Below are positions 33,424 through 42,155 of a DNA stretch of 51,983 nt, piece by piece. The DNA lies in NCBI GenBank assembly GCA_040307385.1, contig JAWRJQ010000010.1, positions 1-51,983 on the forward strand, read 5' to 3'. The position numbers were made by a program, and so were the translations under genes. How positions within the stretch are numbered: the first letter of the stretch is position 1; each line of letters begins with the position of its first letter. This DNA comes from RUG721 sp040307385. Its GTDB lineage: Bacteria > Actinomycetota > Coriobacteriia > Coriobacteriales > Atopobiaceae. A model generated the notes under the pieces. The model worked only from the letters and a program-made list of their open reading frames with translations. It had not been told where the DNA came from and did not search any database.

Positions 33424-35286
33424 ATGAAGGATGCAATCGACGCAGGTATCCGCGCGGCGCTCGACGCCGCCCAGCAATCAGGCGCGCTCGACGCCTTCGA
33501 CATAGCCGATACCGGCATCGAGCGGCCCGCAGACCCCGCCAACGGAGAGTACACCTCGACGGTGGCTATGCGCTCGGCCAAGCTCGCCCGCAAAGCCCCG
33601 CGCGCCATCGCCGAGGCCATCGTGGCGCACCTGCCCGAGATGGGCGGCGTCGACCGCGTCGAGGTTGCCGGCCCCGGGTTCATCAACTTCCACCTGTCAA
33701 AGGCATCGGCGAACGACGTCTTCAACCAGGTGCGCGCCCAAGGCGCCGACTTCGGCCGCTCGACCTTCGGCGGCGGCACGAAGGTGCAGGTGGAGTTCAT
33801 CTCCGCAAACCCGGTGGGGCCCATGCACATCGGCCACGGCCGCTGGGCCGCGCTCGGCGACTCGCTGTGCAACGTCATGGAGCACGCGGGATACGACGTC
33901 CAGCGCGAGTACTACATCAACGACCATGGCTCGCAGATGGACGTGTTCGGATCGTCCATCGCCGTTCGCTATCTGCAGCTCGTCGAGCTGATGGGGGAGG
34001 GCGCCACGCTCGATGAGGCCAAGGAGGCGCTCGTCGCCGATCGCGAGGCATCCCTCGATGAGGCCGCGCTCGCCGAGGAGGAGGGCCGCGAGGCGGATGC
34101 CGCGCGCTTCCCCTTCACGGCAGCCTTCAACGACGCCCTCGGCGGCAACGCCTACGGCGGCGACTACGTCGTGGACCTCGCAGCCCGCTTCATCGAGCTC
34201 GACGGCGACTCCTTGGCGGAGCTTCCCGACGACGAGCGCATCGCGAGCTTCCGCGAGCGCGGGTACCGCATGATGCTCGACTCCATCCGGGAGACCTGCC
34301 ATGAAGCGCGCTGCGACTTCGACGTGTGGTTCTCCGAGCGGTCGCTCTACGTGCCCGACGAGGACGGCAAGGATGCCGTGCACCGCGCGTTCGACCAGCT
34401 CGCCGCCATGGGCCACACCTACACCACCGACGATGGGGCTCTGTGGTTCCGCTCCACCTCCTTCGGCGACGACAAGGACCGCGTGCTCGTGAAGAGCAAC
34501 GGCGAATACACCTATTTCGCCTCCGACGTCGCCTATCACTGGAACAAGTTCCAGCGCGTGGATCACGTCATCGATATCTGGGGCGCCGATCACCACGGCT
34601 ACATCAAGCGCGTCGATTCCGCGTGCGAGGCGCTGGGATATCCCGGCCGGTTCGAGGTTCTGCTCGGCCAGCTCGTCAATCTGCTGCGCGGCGGCGAGGC
34701 CGTGCGCATGTCGAAGCGCAAGGGCACCATGGTCACCTTCGACGAGCTGCTTGCCGAGGTGGGCTGCGATGCCACGCGCTACACCCTCGTCTCCAAATCA
34801 TCCAACCAGATGATCGATTTCGATATCGAGCTCGTGAAGCGCCAAGATAACACCAATCCCGTGTACTACGTGCAGTACGCGCATGCGCGCATCTGCTCCA
34901 TACTGCGCCGAGCCGCCGGCGTCACCTTCGAGCAGGCCCAGGAGCTCGGCATGGACGAGGTCGCGCAGATGGCCGTGGGCTCCCGGGCGGACGTTTCGCT
35001 GCTCGTCGACGAGACCGAGGCCGCGCTCGCGCGCAAGCTCTCCGAGTTCTCGAGCCTCATCGAGGCCTCTGCGCGGGATCGCGCCCCGTTCCGCCTCACG
35101 CACTATGCGGAGGAGCTTGCTGCCCAGTTCCACTCCTTCTACACGGTGTGCCACGTGCTGCCCCGCGAAGGGTATCCGATCGACGAGGATCTCTCCCGGG
35201 CGCGCCTCGCCGCATGCGATGCCACGCGCCGCGTTCTCGCGCTCACGCTCTCTTTGATCGGGGTCTCCGCGCCGGAGCGTATGTAG
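33424..35286 (+). CDS. argS: Arginyl-tRNA synthetase
   Basis: The 620-aa class I synthetase attaches arginine to tRNA-Arg. It has an N-terminal Add-1 domain (residues about 1-110), the HIGH motif in NPVGPMHIGHGRW (His135-His138), INDHGSQMDVFG, and a KMSKS-type motif RMSKRKGT (Met429-Arg432). The C-terminal DALR anticodon domain ends ALTLSLIGV. Starts 3 bp after pncB. Length is slightly above the usual 550-600 aa. Confidence 0.96.
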   Translation: MKDAIDAGIRAALDAAQQSGALDAFDIADTGIERPADPANGEYTSTVAMRSAKLARKAPRAIAEAIVAHLPEMGGVDRVEVAGPGFINFHLSKASANDVFNQVRAQGADFGRSTFGGGTKVQVEFISANPVGPMHIGHGRWAALGDSLCNVMEHAGYDVQREYYINDHGSQMDVFGSSIAVRYLQLVELMGEGATLDEAKEALVADREASLDEAALAEEEGREADAARFPFTAAFNDALGGNAYGGDYVVDLAARFIELDGDSLAELPDDERIASFRERGYRMMLDSIRETCHEARCDFDVWFSERSLYVPDEDGKDAVHRAFDQLAAMGHTYTTDDGALWFRSTSFGDDKDRVLVKSNGEYTYFASDVAYHWNKFQRVDHVIDIWGADHHGYIKRVDSACEALGYPGRFEVLLGQLVNLLRGGEAVRMSKRKGTMVTFDELLAEVGCDATRYTLVSKSSNQMIDFDIELVKRQDNTNPVYYVQYAHARICSILRRAAGVTFEQAQELGMDEVAQMAVGSRADVSLLVDETEAALARKLSEFSSLIEASARDRAPFRLTHYAEELAAQFHSFYTVCHVLPREGYPIDEDLSRARLAACDATRRVLALTLSLIGVSAPERM

Positions 35287-35319
35287 AGAAAGTATGTATA
35301 GTTATTTAACAATGGCCGT

Positions 35320-35333
35320 TGACCTGTAGGTCA
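35320..35333. promoter_or_regulatory. Palindrome upstream of the MarR-like gene
   Basis: TGACCT-GT-AGGTCA is a perfect palindrome with a -35-like TTGACC overlapping it, 84 bp before the MarR-like start. Candidate autoregulatory operator. Confidence 0.4.
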
Positions 35334-35416
35334 GCGTCTCATTTCCTATAGCCTTTTATTATCCGATTTCCGGGAGACCGGGCTTATCCGCTCGAGCATC
35401 GTGCGAAGGGAGCAGC

Positions 35417-36118
35417 GTGGACGTTCGCGAATACATCACAATCCGCAGGGCATACAACCTCGTGCGCCAGAACAGTGCCCTCTCCGTACGGTTGACGTTC
35501 GAGGAGGCAGCCGTCCTCGTCCTGCTCGATTCGTCCGACAAGCCCCTTCCGACCTCCGCCATCGCCACATGGCAGCATGCCCTGAGGCCCACGATGACGC
35601 ACCGCGCCAACCACCTCGCCTCGCTCGGACTCATCGACCGCGCACCCGGCGTGGACGATCGCCGCAACGTCGTCTGCACCATCACCGACGAGGGCCGTGC
35701 GATGCTCGACGACCTCTGCAGCGGCATCCGCCAGGTGCTCGTGCGCGGAAAGGCGCTCACTCGCATCGACGAGGGCCGCATCAAGCGCTATCTGCTCGCC
35801 ATGGGCCAACGGTATGTGCAGGCGTCCGATCTCGTGCTGCTCGGGCTCGCCGTCAACGACGGCGACGGCGTTCCCATCGCCTTGCTCGTGGGCGCGCTCG
35901 GGCTTCTGCAGCCCACGGTTTCCATGTCGGTTCAGGCGCTCGAGGAGCGCGGCCTCGTCAAGCGCGATGTCCCCGGATCGAAGGCCGTCAAAGCGATTCT
36001 CACCAAACAGGGCCGTATCGAGGTGGAGGACCTCATCGTCAGCATCGAGAAGATGATCGTCCGCCGCCGCCCGCGCGGCTATGCCCGGCATGAGGTTGAA
36101 TCCTCGGGAGCCGAATAG
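35417..36118 (+). CDS. MarR-like regulator with two winged-helix domains
   Basis: The 233-aa protein appears to hold two winged-helix units in one chain. The first, about residues 25-110, reads LTFEEAAVLVLLDSS... TMTHRANHLASLGLIDRAPGVDDRRNVVCTITDEG, classic MarR with the DxR wing. The second, about 130-220, reads QASDLVLLGLAVND... PTVSMSVQALEERGLVKRDVPGSKAVKAILTKQG. Ordinary MarR proteins are about 140-150 aa with one unit and dimerise. This one could act as an internal pseudo-dimer. GTG start with AGGGAG upstream. Ligand and targets unknown. Confidence 0.75.
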   Translation: MDVREYITIRRAYNLVRQNSALSVRLTFEEAAVLVLLDSSDKPLPTSAIATWQHALRPTMTHRANHLASLGLIDRAPGVDDRRNVVCTITDEGRAMLDDLCSGIRQVLVRGKALTRIDEGRIKRYLLAMGQRYVQASDLVLLGLAVNDGDGVPIALLVGALGLLQPTVSMSVQALEERGLVKRDVPGSKAVKAILTKQGRIEVEDLIVSIEKMIVRRRPRGYARHEVESSGAE

Positions 36119-36152
36119 GAGCTTCTTGCAAATCAACCTTCCATATGCGCGC

Positions 36153-36180
36153 TTGCAATTCGGCGTGCTTGTGGTATCCT
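36153..36180 (+). promoter_or_regulatory. Candidate promoter of rho
   Basis: TTGCAA (36153-36158) and TATCCT (36175-36180), spacer 16 bp, giving a leader of about 145 nt before rho. Rho often controls its own leader. Confidence 0.4.
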
Positions 36181-36330
36181 CTTCATGGTCGAAGGCGCAT
36201 GCCGAAGACGTTTCCTGCATAGATAATCACTTCAGGATCTTATGCACCCACATCCATGATGCGCAGCGGGATTCAATCTGAGATATGCGTTTTTCGCCTG
36301 ATCCCCAAGTAGCTACAGAAAGGCTTCCCA

Positions 36331-38124
36331 ATGGCCGAAGAAACACCTGAAACCACTGCAATCGAAGCTGCCGTGCCTGCCGCTCCCGCCGCGCTCCCCG
36401 GAGAGGAGCCGAAGCGCAGGCGCGGCCGTCCCCGCAAGGTCAGGCCCGAGGAGGCCGCTCCCGAGGCTGCCCATGCTCCCGTCTCCGAGGCATCGCCCCA
36501 GCCTCCGCTGGAGATGGACGTTGCTCCTCGAGGAGAGGAGGTCAAGCGCAAGCGCGGCCGTCCCCGCAAGGTCAGGCCCGAGGAGGCCGCCTCATCCATC
36601 GAGGAGATGACGCGCATGACGCAGGCGGCGACCCTCGCCTCTGCGGAGGCGACGCCGATGCCCTCCACCACGCTTTCCTCCTCGGATGCCGGTGCGACCG
36701 AGATGGCGGCCTTCGAGGAATCCGCGCAGCAGGAACGGCCGTCCGCATCCCGTCGCAGGCGCCATATGCAGGGCGGCCAGAACCAGAACGGCCAGCGCCA
36801 GAGCAACGGAGGTCAGAATCAGGGCCGTCGAGGCCGGCGCACCGCCGAACCCACGCTCACCCGCGACGAGCTCTCCGGCCTTAAGGTGAGCGAGCTGCGC
36901 ATCAAGGCGGGCGAGCTGGGAATCGACTACGTGGGCATGAAGAAGGCCGAGCTCATCGAGACCATCTTCGAGACCTCCGCGCGGGCGGAGGGCTTCAAGA
37001 CCGTCAAAGGCCTGCTCGAGATCACGGGGGAGGGATACGGCATTCTCCGCACGGGCAACTACATGGAGGGCGATGATGACGCCTTCGTGCACCAGTCCAT
37101 CGTCAGGCAGGCGGGGCTCCGCGCGGGCGACACCATCGTCGGAACCGTCGCCCCTGCGCGTTCGGGCAACAAGTATCCGCCGCTCACCGCCATCACCGCC
37201 ATCAACGGGCGCGACCCCGAGGAGATCCGCAACCGCCCGCGTTTCCGCGACCTCACGCCCATCTTCCCCAACGAGCGCCTCACCATGGAGCATGGCAAGG
37301 ATTCCATCACGGGCCGCGCCATCGACCTCGTGGCACCCATCGGCAAAGGCCAGCGCGGCCTGATCGTCTCGCCGCCCAAGGCGGGCAAGACCACGGTGCT
37401 CAAGCGTATCTGCCAATCCATCGCCGTCAACAACCCCGAGGTGCATCTCATCTGCCTGCTCGTCGACGAACGTCCCGAAGAGGTTACCGACATGGAGCGC
37501 TCGATCAAGGGCGATGTCGTGGCCTCCACGTTCGATATGCCCGCCGAGAACCACACCAAGGTGGCCGAGATGGTCATCGAGCATGCCAAGCGTCTCGTCG
37601 AGCTCGGCGATGACGTCGTGGTGGTGCTCGACTCCATCACCCGCCTTGCCCGTGCCTATAACCTCGCACAGCCCGCGTCGGGCCGCATCCTGTCGGGCGG
37701 CGTCGACTCGGCGGCGCTCTATCCACCCAAGAAGTTCCTCGGCGCGGCGCGCAACATCGAGTACGGCGGCTCGCTCACCATCATCGCCTCCGCCCTCGTC
37801 GATACCGGATCCAAGATGGATGAGGTCATCTTCGAGGAGTTCAAGGGCACGGGCAACATGGAGCTCAAGCTCGACCGCGATCTCGCCGATCGCCGCATCT
37901 TCCCGGCCATCGACCCGGTTTCATCGGGCACGCGCAACGAGGATCTGCTCATCAATCCCGAGCTGCAGCCCTTCATCTGGGGCGTGCGCCGCATACTCGC
38001 GAACATGAACAGCACCGAGCGTGCGGCAACCTCGCTGGTGCGCAGCCTCGAGGCCACCAAATCCAACGAGGAGTTCCTCATCAGGTCGGCCAAAAAGGCT
38101 CAGTCGAGCGAGTTCGCCGTGTAG
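36331..38124 (+). CDS. rho: Transcription termination factor Rho, extended N-terminus
   Basis: Rho is a hexameric RNA helicase that ends transcription. The 597-aa protein has a normal core from about residue 175: an N-terminal helical part (DELSGLKVSELRIKAGELG), the RNA-binding cold-shock fold (LLEITGEGYGILRTGNYMEG), Walker A SPPKAGKTT (347-355), VDERPEEVTDM, and the Q-loop/R-loop region. Before this lies a disordered, Ala/Pro-rich and Gln/Asn/Arg-rich extension with two copies of the AT-hook-like KRGRPRK motif (about residues 28-33 and 72-77). Extensions of this sort occur in high-GC Actinobacteria. GAAAGG precedes the ATG. Confidence 0.95.
   Translation: MAEETPETTAIEAAVPAAPAALPGEEPKRRRGRPRKVRPEEAAPEAAHAPVSEASPQPPLEMDVAPRGEEVKRKRGRPRKVRPEEAASSIEEMTRMTQAATLASAEATPMPSTTLSSSDAGATEMAAFEESAQQERPSASRRRRHMQGGQNQNGQRQSNGGQNQGRRGRRTAEPTLTRDELSGLKVSELRIKAGELGIDYVGMKKAELIETIFETSARAEGFKTVKGLLEITGEGYGILRTGNYMEGDDDAFVHQSIVRQAGLRAGDTIVGTVAPARSGNKYPPLTAITAINGRDPEEIRNRPRFRDLTPIFPNERLTMEHGKDSITGRAIDLVAPIGKGQRGLIVSPPKAGKTTVLKRICQSIAVNNPEVHLICLLVDERPEEVTDMERSIKGDVVASTFDMPAENHTKVAEMVIEHAKRLVELGDDVVVVLDSITRLARAYNLAQPASGRILSGGVDSAALYPPKKFLGAARNIEYGGSLTIIASALVDTGSKMDEVIFEEFKGTGNMELKLDRDLADRRIFPAIDPVSSGTRNEDLLINPELQPFIWGVRRILANMNSTERAATSLVRSLEATKSNEEFLIRSAKKAQSSEFAV
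36412..36590 (+). repeat. 47-bp direct repeat inside rho
   Basis: 36412-36458 and 36544-36590 are identical except for one base, are 132 bp (44 codons) apart in the same frame, and encode the block KRRRGRPRKVRPEEAA (second copy KRKRG...). A duplicated nucleic-acid-binding hook. Confidence 0.85.
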
Positions 38125-38172
38125 CTCCGCACGTCTGCACGGGTTTTTCCTACCGCATATCTGCGCCTGCCG

Positions 38173-38200
38173 TTGCATGGAGCGCGTTTTCCTGTACTAT
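38173..38200 (+). promoter_or_regulatory. Candidate promoter of the 394-aa protein gene
   Basis: TTGCAT (38173-38178) and TACTAT (38195-38200), spacer 16 bp, about 150 bp before the gene. Confidence 0.4.
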
Positions 38201-38353
38201 GTGATGGATGCTCTGCGAAAGCCGGGCATCCATCGCGGTAAACGGACTTAAGACATAGCATGCCGCATGGTACGCTCCATCCAACCAAGAGAGTCCCATG
38301 CATCTATGTCGTCGCCAGCTCGGCGCCTCGGCGCTGCGGAAGAGGAGCGGACG

Positions 38354-39538
38354 ATGAATCGAACGAACGCCCATCAGGCTCTATGCGCAGGCATCGGAGG
38401 AGCGTCTGTGGCTTTCATGCCGCAGACCGCGCTGGGAATGACCCTCGACAGGGTTCCCGTGCAGCTGCTCGGCATGCCCTTCGCTCCTGTGCTCGCAGGC
38501 ATCCTCGGCGGAGCCGCCGTCGGGGGCATCGTCTATAGGATCGCGGCGAAGATCGCCGAGATGATCGGTGCGCGGAAGCTCCGCACAGACGCGGACGAAC
38601 CGCACGTTGCGCTCGATGCCGCGCCGTGCCGCGCCGCGCAGGCTCCCCGCGCCGCCTCGCGCTACAAGCCCCGCCACATGAGCCTGCAGGATTTCGAGAA
38701 GTCCGGCGTCATCCGCGTGGTTGCCGCCGATGCCTACGCCGCGTCCGTCTCCGAACCTGCCGAACCGCTTGCCGAACAGCCCACCGGGCAGCTTGCCGAG
38801 CAACCTGCCGAACAAGCCGTCGAGCAGCCGGCCGACCAGCGCCCCTCTGCGCCGAAGCACCTCAAGTCCGTCATCCTCGAGCGCTTCGGCGCCAGCATGA
38901 TGGAAGGCGTTCCCGTGATCCAGCGCGCCGACGGCAGCGTCGGCGACGTGGGAACCGCATGGTGGACGCTCGGCGTGGGCGATAAACCCATCATCTCCGA
39001 CTCGGGCTTCGCCGACGAGCGCCCCATCGATGCGTTTCTCCACGATAAGAACCGCCTTACTCCGCAGGCCATCACGCACCGCGTCGCACAGATCGACGAG
39101 GGCCTGTATCCCGAGATGCGCACCTCCGACGATCTGGATAGATCGGATACGTGGACGAGCGCGCTCGAAGCGCTCGACGAACAGCTCGGCGAGGCCCCGA
39201 GTCCCGCATATGCGCTCGGCACGCTGTCAGATAGGGAGGGCGTTCCGGCGGCGATCGATGCGTCCGGCAGCCTTGACGAGGACACCGGGTTCATCCCGTT
39301 TCGAGTCCCTGCGGGCCACCCCGAAGTGGTCGATACGGCGAGCTACATCAACCATCTCATCGCCGATGAGTTCTCGCGCAGCTCGTCGCCCTCCATCCGC
39401 ATGAGCACGAGCAGCCGTCTGCGCGTGATCGAGGGCGGCACGCATAACCTCAAGGTTCGGGAGAGCGCGTCTGCATCCAAGACGGGCACCAACGCATATG
39501 TGGGCAAGCACTTCGCATCCGTAGCCGCCCAGGCATAA
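38354..39538 (+). CDS. Unknown protein, Coriobacteriia-type (394 aa)
   Basis: I do not recognise a family. The N-terminus has a weakly hydrophobic stretch (AGIGGASVAFMPQTALGM) and a second one (MPFAPVLAGILGGAAVGGIVY), so it may be membrane-associated. Residues about 125-170 contain an imperfect repeat of AEQP units (EPLAEQPTGQLAEQPAEQ). The rest is acidic, and includes MSLQDFEKSGVIRVV, LKSVILERFGASMMEGVPVIQRADGS and a C-terminal IEGGTHNLKVRE. GAGGAG precedes ATG 38354; the frame is open upstream to 38267. It is bounded by repeat-rich DNA on its 3' side. Confidence 0.65.
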   Translation: MNRTNAHQALCAGIGGASVAFMPQTALGMTLDRVPVQLLGMPFAPVLAGILGGAAVGGIVYRIAAKIAEMIGARKLRTDADEPHVALDAAPCRAAQAPRAASRYKPRHMSLQDFEKSGVIRVVAADAYAASVSEPAEPLAEQPTGQLAEQPAEQAVEQPADQRPSAPKHLKSVILERFGASMMEGVPVIQRADGSVGDVGTAWWTLGVGDKPIISDSGFADERPIDAFLHDKNRLTPQAITHRVAQIDEGLYPEMRTSDDLDRSDTWTSALEALDEQLGEAPSPAYALGTLSDREGVPAAIDASGSLDEDTGFIPFRVPAGHPEVVDTASYINHLIADEFSRSSSPSIRMSTSSRLRVIEGGTHNLKVRESASASKTGTNAYVGKHFASVAAQA

Positions 39539-39556
39539 CGGCTCTTCCACGCGGTT

Positions 39557-39770
39557 CCATGCCCTGCCCGCGCCCCGCTCGGGGAGTATCCCCCAATGGT
39601 GCCCGAATGGTGCGCTTCTCGCCCATGGCACGGAATCGCCCTATTCCTGCGTTCTGATCCCCCAAACCGCCTTATTCCTGAGGAATAGGGCCTTCTGAGG
39701 ACAGAATCCGCAGGAATAAGCCGTTTTGGTGCCATGCCCTGCCAGCGCCCCGCTCGGGGAGTATCCCCCA
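39557..39770. repeat. 39-bp direct repeats flanking the palindromic element
   Basis: 39557-39595 and 39732-39770 are the same 39 bases with one mismatch (core CGCCCCGCTCGGGGAGTATC). They bracket the 113-bp element, and the second copy is followed by a further GGGGAGTATCCCC unit. Each copy carries a small GC hairpin. Confidence 0.75.
39624..39736. repeat. 113-bp palindromic repeat element, copy 1
   Basis: The ends are imperfect inverted repeats: the left starts CATGGCACGGAATCGCCCTA, the right ends AAGCCGTTTTGGTGCCATG. Inside is a second nested hairpin (CCTTATTCCT/AGGAATAGGG). A second copy of the same 113-bp length lies at 51606-51718. No coding content. Confidence 0.8.
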
Positions 39771-39937
39771 TTGGGGGAGTATCCCCGAATGGGGCGGCGG
39801 GGCTTTGCTTTGTTACAGGCAGGATAATGTTGTCCTGTACGGGCCTTCTCCTCTCGCACAGCTAGGTAAAGTGCTCTACAGCTGCCCGCAAGGGGCTGCC
39901 TGTTCAAACGCTACGAGACCAGATGAGAGGAGCTAGC

Positions 39938-41167
39938 ATGAACAAGACCAACAGTTTATCCCGACGCAATTTCCTGAGGATGAGCGGCATTATCGGTGCT
40001 TCGACGCTGCTTGCTGCGTGCAACGGCTCCTCCGGCGACGACTCCGCCCCCGAGGCTGCTGCCGACGCCTTCAAGATCGGCGGCATCGGCCCCGTTACCG
40101 GCGGCGCGGCCCTATACGGGCTGGCGACCAAGTACGGAGCGCAGGTGGCCGTGAACGAGGTGAACGCCGCCGGGTCGATCAAGATGGTCCTCAACTGGCA
40201 GGACGACGAGCACGATCCGGAGAAGGCCGTCAACGCCTACAACGCGCTGCGGGACTGGGGCCTGCAGATCCTCGTGGGAACCACCACGACGAATCCCTGC
40301 GTGGCCGTCTCCGCGCTCACCAACACCGATCGCGTCTTCGAGCTCACGCCCTCCGCGTCTTCGGTCAACGTGATCGGCGGCGAGGCCGTCGGTGCCGACG
40401 GCCCGCGCAAGGACAACGTCTTCCAGATGTGCTTCACCGACCCCAACCAGGGTACCCGCTCCGCCCAGTACATCGATGAGAAGGGCCTCGGCACCAAGAT
40501 CGCCATCATCTACAACAACGCCGACGCCTACTCGACCGGCATCTACCAGAAGTTCGAGGCCGAGGCTGCGGCGCGCAACCTTCAGATCGTCTCGGTGACC
40601 ACCTTCACCGAAGACTCCCAGACCGACTTTTCGGCACAGCTCAACAAGGCCAAAGATGCCGAGGCCGATCTCGTGTTCCTGCCGATCTACTACACGCCCG
40701 CCTCGATCATCCTCAAGCAGGCGTCCGACATGGGCTTCGCGCCCAAGTTCTTCGGCGTGGACGGCATGGACGGCATTCTCGATGTCGAGGGATTCGACAC
40801 CAGCCTCGCCGAGGGCGTCATGCTCCTCACCCCCTTCGTCGCCACCGCCACCGACGAGGCCACCCAGGCCTTCAACGCGGCCTACAAGGAGGTTGCCGGC
40901 GTCGACACCAATCCGATCCAGTTCGCGGCCGATGCCTACGACTGCGTGCATGCCGTCGCCAAGGCCATCGAGCAGGCCGGCATCACCCCCGACATGGCGA
41001 CGTCCGACATCTGCGATCAGCTCATCGCCACCTTCACCGGCGATTTCGAGTTCTCCGGTCTCACCTGCCCGGTGGGCGAGGTCATGACCTGGTCCGACAC
41101 CGGCGAGGTCTCGAAGGATCCCAAGGGCATGGTCATCGTCGATGGCGTCTACCAGCCGCTCGACTAG
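39938..41167 (+). CDS. livK: Branched-chain amino acid ABC transporter, substrate-binding lipoprotein
   Basis: The 409-aa extracellular binding protein captures Leu/Ile/Val (or a related ligand) for the LivHMGF transporter. Its N-terminus carries both a twin-arginine motif (SRRNFLRMSG, Arg9-Arg10) and a lipobox (LLAAC, Cys28), so it should be exported folded by Tat and lipid-anchored. The mature part begins FKIGGIGPVTGGAALYG, typical of LivK/LivJ (Peripla_BP_6). I chose ATG 39938 with GAGGAG before it. It is the first gene of the liv operon and is followed by a large hairpin. Confidence 0.93.
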   Translation: MNKTNSLSRRNFLRMSGIIGASTLLAACNGSSGDDSAPEAAADAFKIGGIGPVTGGAALYGLATKYGAQVAVNEVNAAGSIKMVLNWQDDEHDPEKAVNAYNALRDWGLQILVGTTTTNPCVAVSALTNTDRVFELTPSASSVNVIGGEAVGADGPRKDNVFQMCFTDPNQGTRSAQYIDEKGLGTKIAIIYNNADAYSTGIYQKFEAEAAARNLQIVSVTTFTEDSQTDFSAQLNKAKDAEADLVFLPIYYTPASIILKQASDMGFAPKFFGVDGMDGILDVEGFDTSLAEGVMLLTPFVATATDEATQAFNAAYKEVAGVDTNPIQFAADAYDCVHAVAKAIEQAGITPDMATSDICDQLIATFTGDFEFSGLTCPVGEVMTWSDTGEVSKDPKGMVIVDGVYQPLD

Positions 41168-41194
41168 CACGGCGTTCGAGCCCTGCGCTCTTCA

Positions 41195-41226
41195 CAGCGG
41201 AGGCTGTTGCATGGCAGCCTCCGCTG
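41195..41226 (+). terminator. 12-bp hairpin between livK and livH
   Basis: CAGCGGAGGCTG pairs with CAGCCTCCGCTG around an 8-nt loop; no T run follows. Hairpins between binding-protein and permease genes often protect the upstream mRNA or partly end transcription, which raises the binding-protein level. Confidence 0.6.
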
Positions 41227-41269
41227 CCCTGTTCGTATATGCACCGGATCCTCTTCGAGAGGAGGACGC

Positions 41270-42151
41270 GTGAGTTTTTTCACGGCACTGATCAACGGCA
41301 TCAGCCTGGGCAGCGTGTATGCCATCATCGCGCTCGGCTACACGATGGTCTACGGTATTGCCAAGATGCTCAACTTCGCTCACGGCGACGTCATCATGGT
41401 GGGCGGATACCTCTGCTTCTGCACCGTGCAGTACCTCGGTCTCCCGCCCATCGCGGGCGTGGCCCTCGCCGCTGCGGGCTGCACCGCACTCGGCATCGTG
41501 GTGGAGGGGCTCGCCTATAAGCCGCTGCGTCAGGCGCCGTCGCTCGCCGTGCTCATCACCGCCATCGGCGTGAGCTACTTCCTGCAGAACTCCGCGCTGC
41601 TCATCTGGGGAGCCGACCCCAAGGCGTTTCCCTCGGTTGTGAGCTTCCCCTCGCTCAAGCTCTTCAACGGCCAGCTCTCCATCAACGCGATCACCATCGT
41701 CACGGTGCTCGCGGCCGTGCTCGTCATGGTGGCGCTCACGCTGTTCACCTCCCGAACCAAGATGGGCAAGGCCATGCGCGCCTGCTCGGAGGATAAGGGC
41801 GCGGCACAGCTCATGGGCATCAACGTCGACCGCACGATCTCGATGGTCTTCGCCATCGGCAGCGGTCTTGCCGCCATCGCGGGCGTGCTGCTGTGCTCGG
41901 CGTATCCCACCCTCACGCCCACGACGGGCGCGATGCCGGGCATCAAGGCCTTCACCGCCGCCGTCTTCGGCGGCATCGGCTCCATCCCGGGCGCCGCGCT
42001 CGGCGGCGTGCTGCTCGGCATCATCGAGATCATGGCCAAGACCTACATCTCCACGCAGCTCTCCGACGCCATCGTCTTCGGCGTGCTCATCGTCGTCCTG
42101 CTCATCAGGCCAGCCGGTTTGCTCGGCAAGCTCGTTCCGGAGAAGGTGTAG
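41270..42151 (+). CDS. livH: Branched-chain amino acid ABC transporter permease LivH
   Basis: The 293-aa polytopic inner-membrane permease starts SFFTALINGISLGSVYAIIALGYTMVYGIAKMLNFAHGD, the hallmark of LivH. It also has the cytoplasmic loop MRACSEDKGAAQLMGI, where the ATPase docks. GTG 41270 with AGGAGG upstream was chosen; an open frame before it lacks family resemblance. livM starts 4 bp after the stop. Confidence 0.94.
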   Translation: MSFFTALINGISLGSVYAIIALGYTMVYGIAKMLNFAHGDVIMVGGYLCFCTVQYLGLPPIAGVALAAAGCTALGIVVEGLAYKPLRQAPSLAVLITAIGVSYFLQNSALLIWGADPKAFPSVVSFPSLKLFNGQLSINAITIVTVLAAVLVMVALTLFTSRTKMGKAMRACSEDKGAAQLMGINVDRTISMVFAIGSGLAAIAGVLLCSAYPTLTPTTGAMPGIKAFTAAVFGGIGSIPGAALGGVLLGIIEIMAKTYISTQLSDAIVFGVLIVVLLIRPAGLLGKLVPEKV

Positions 42152-42155
42152 CACC

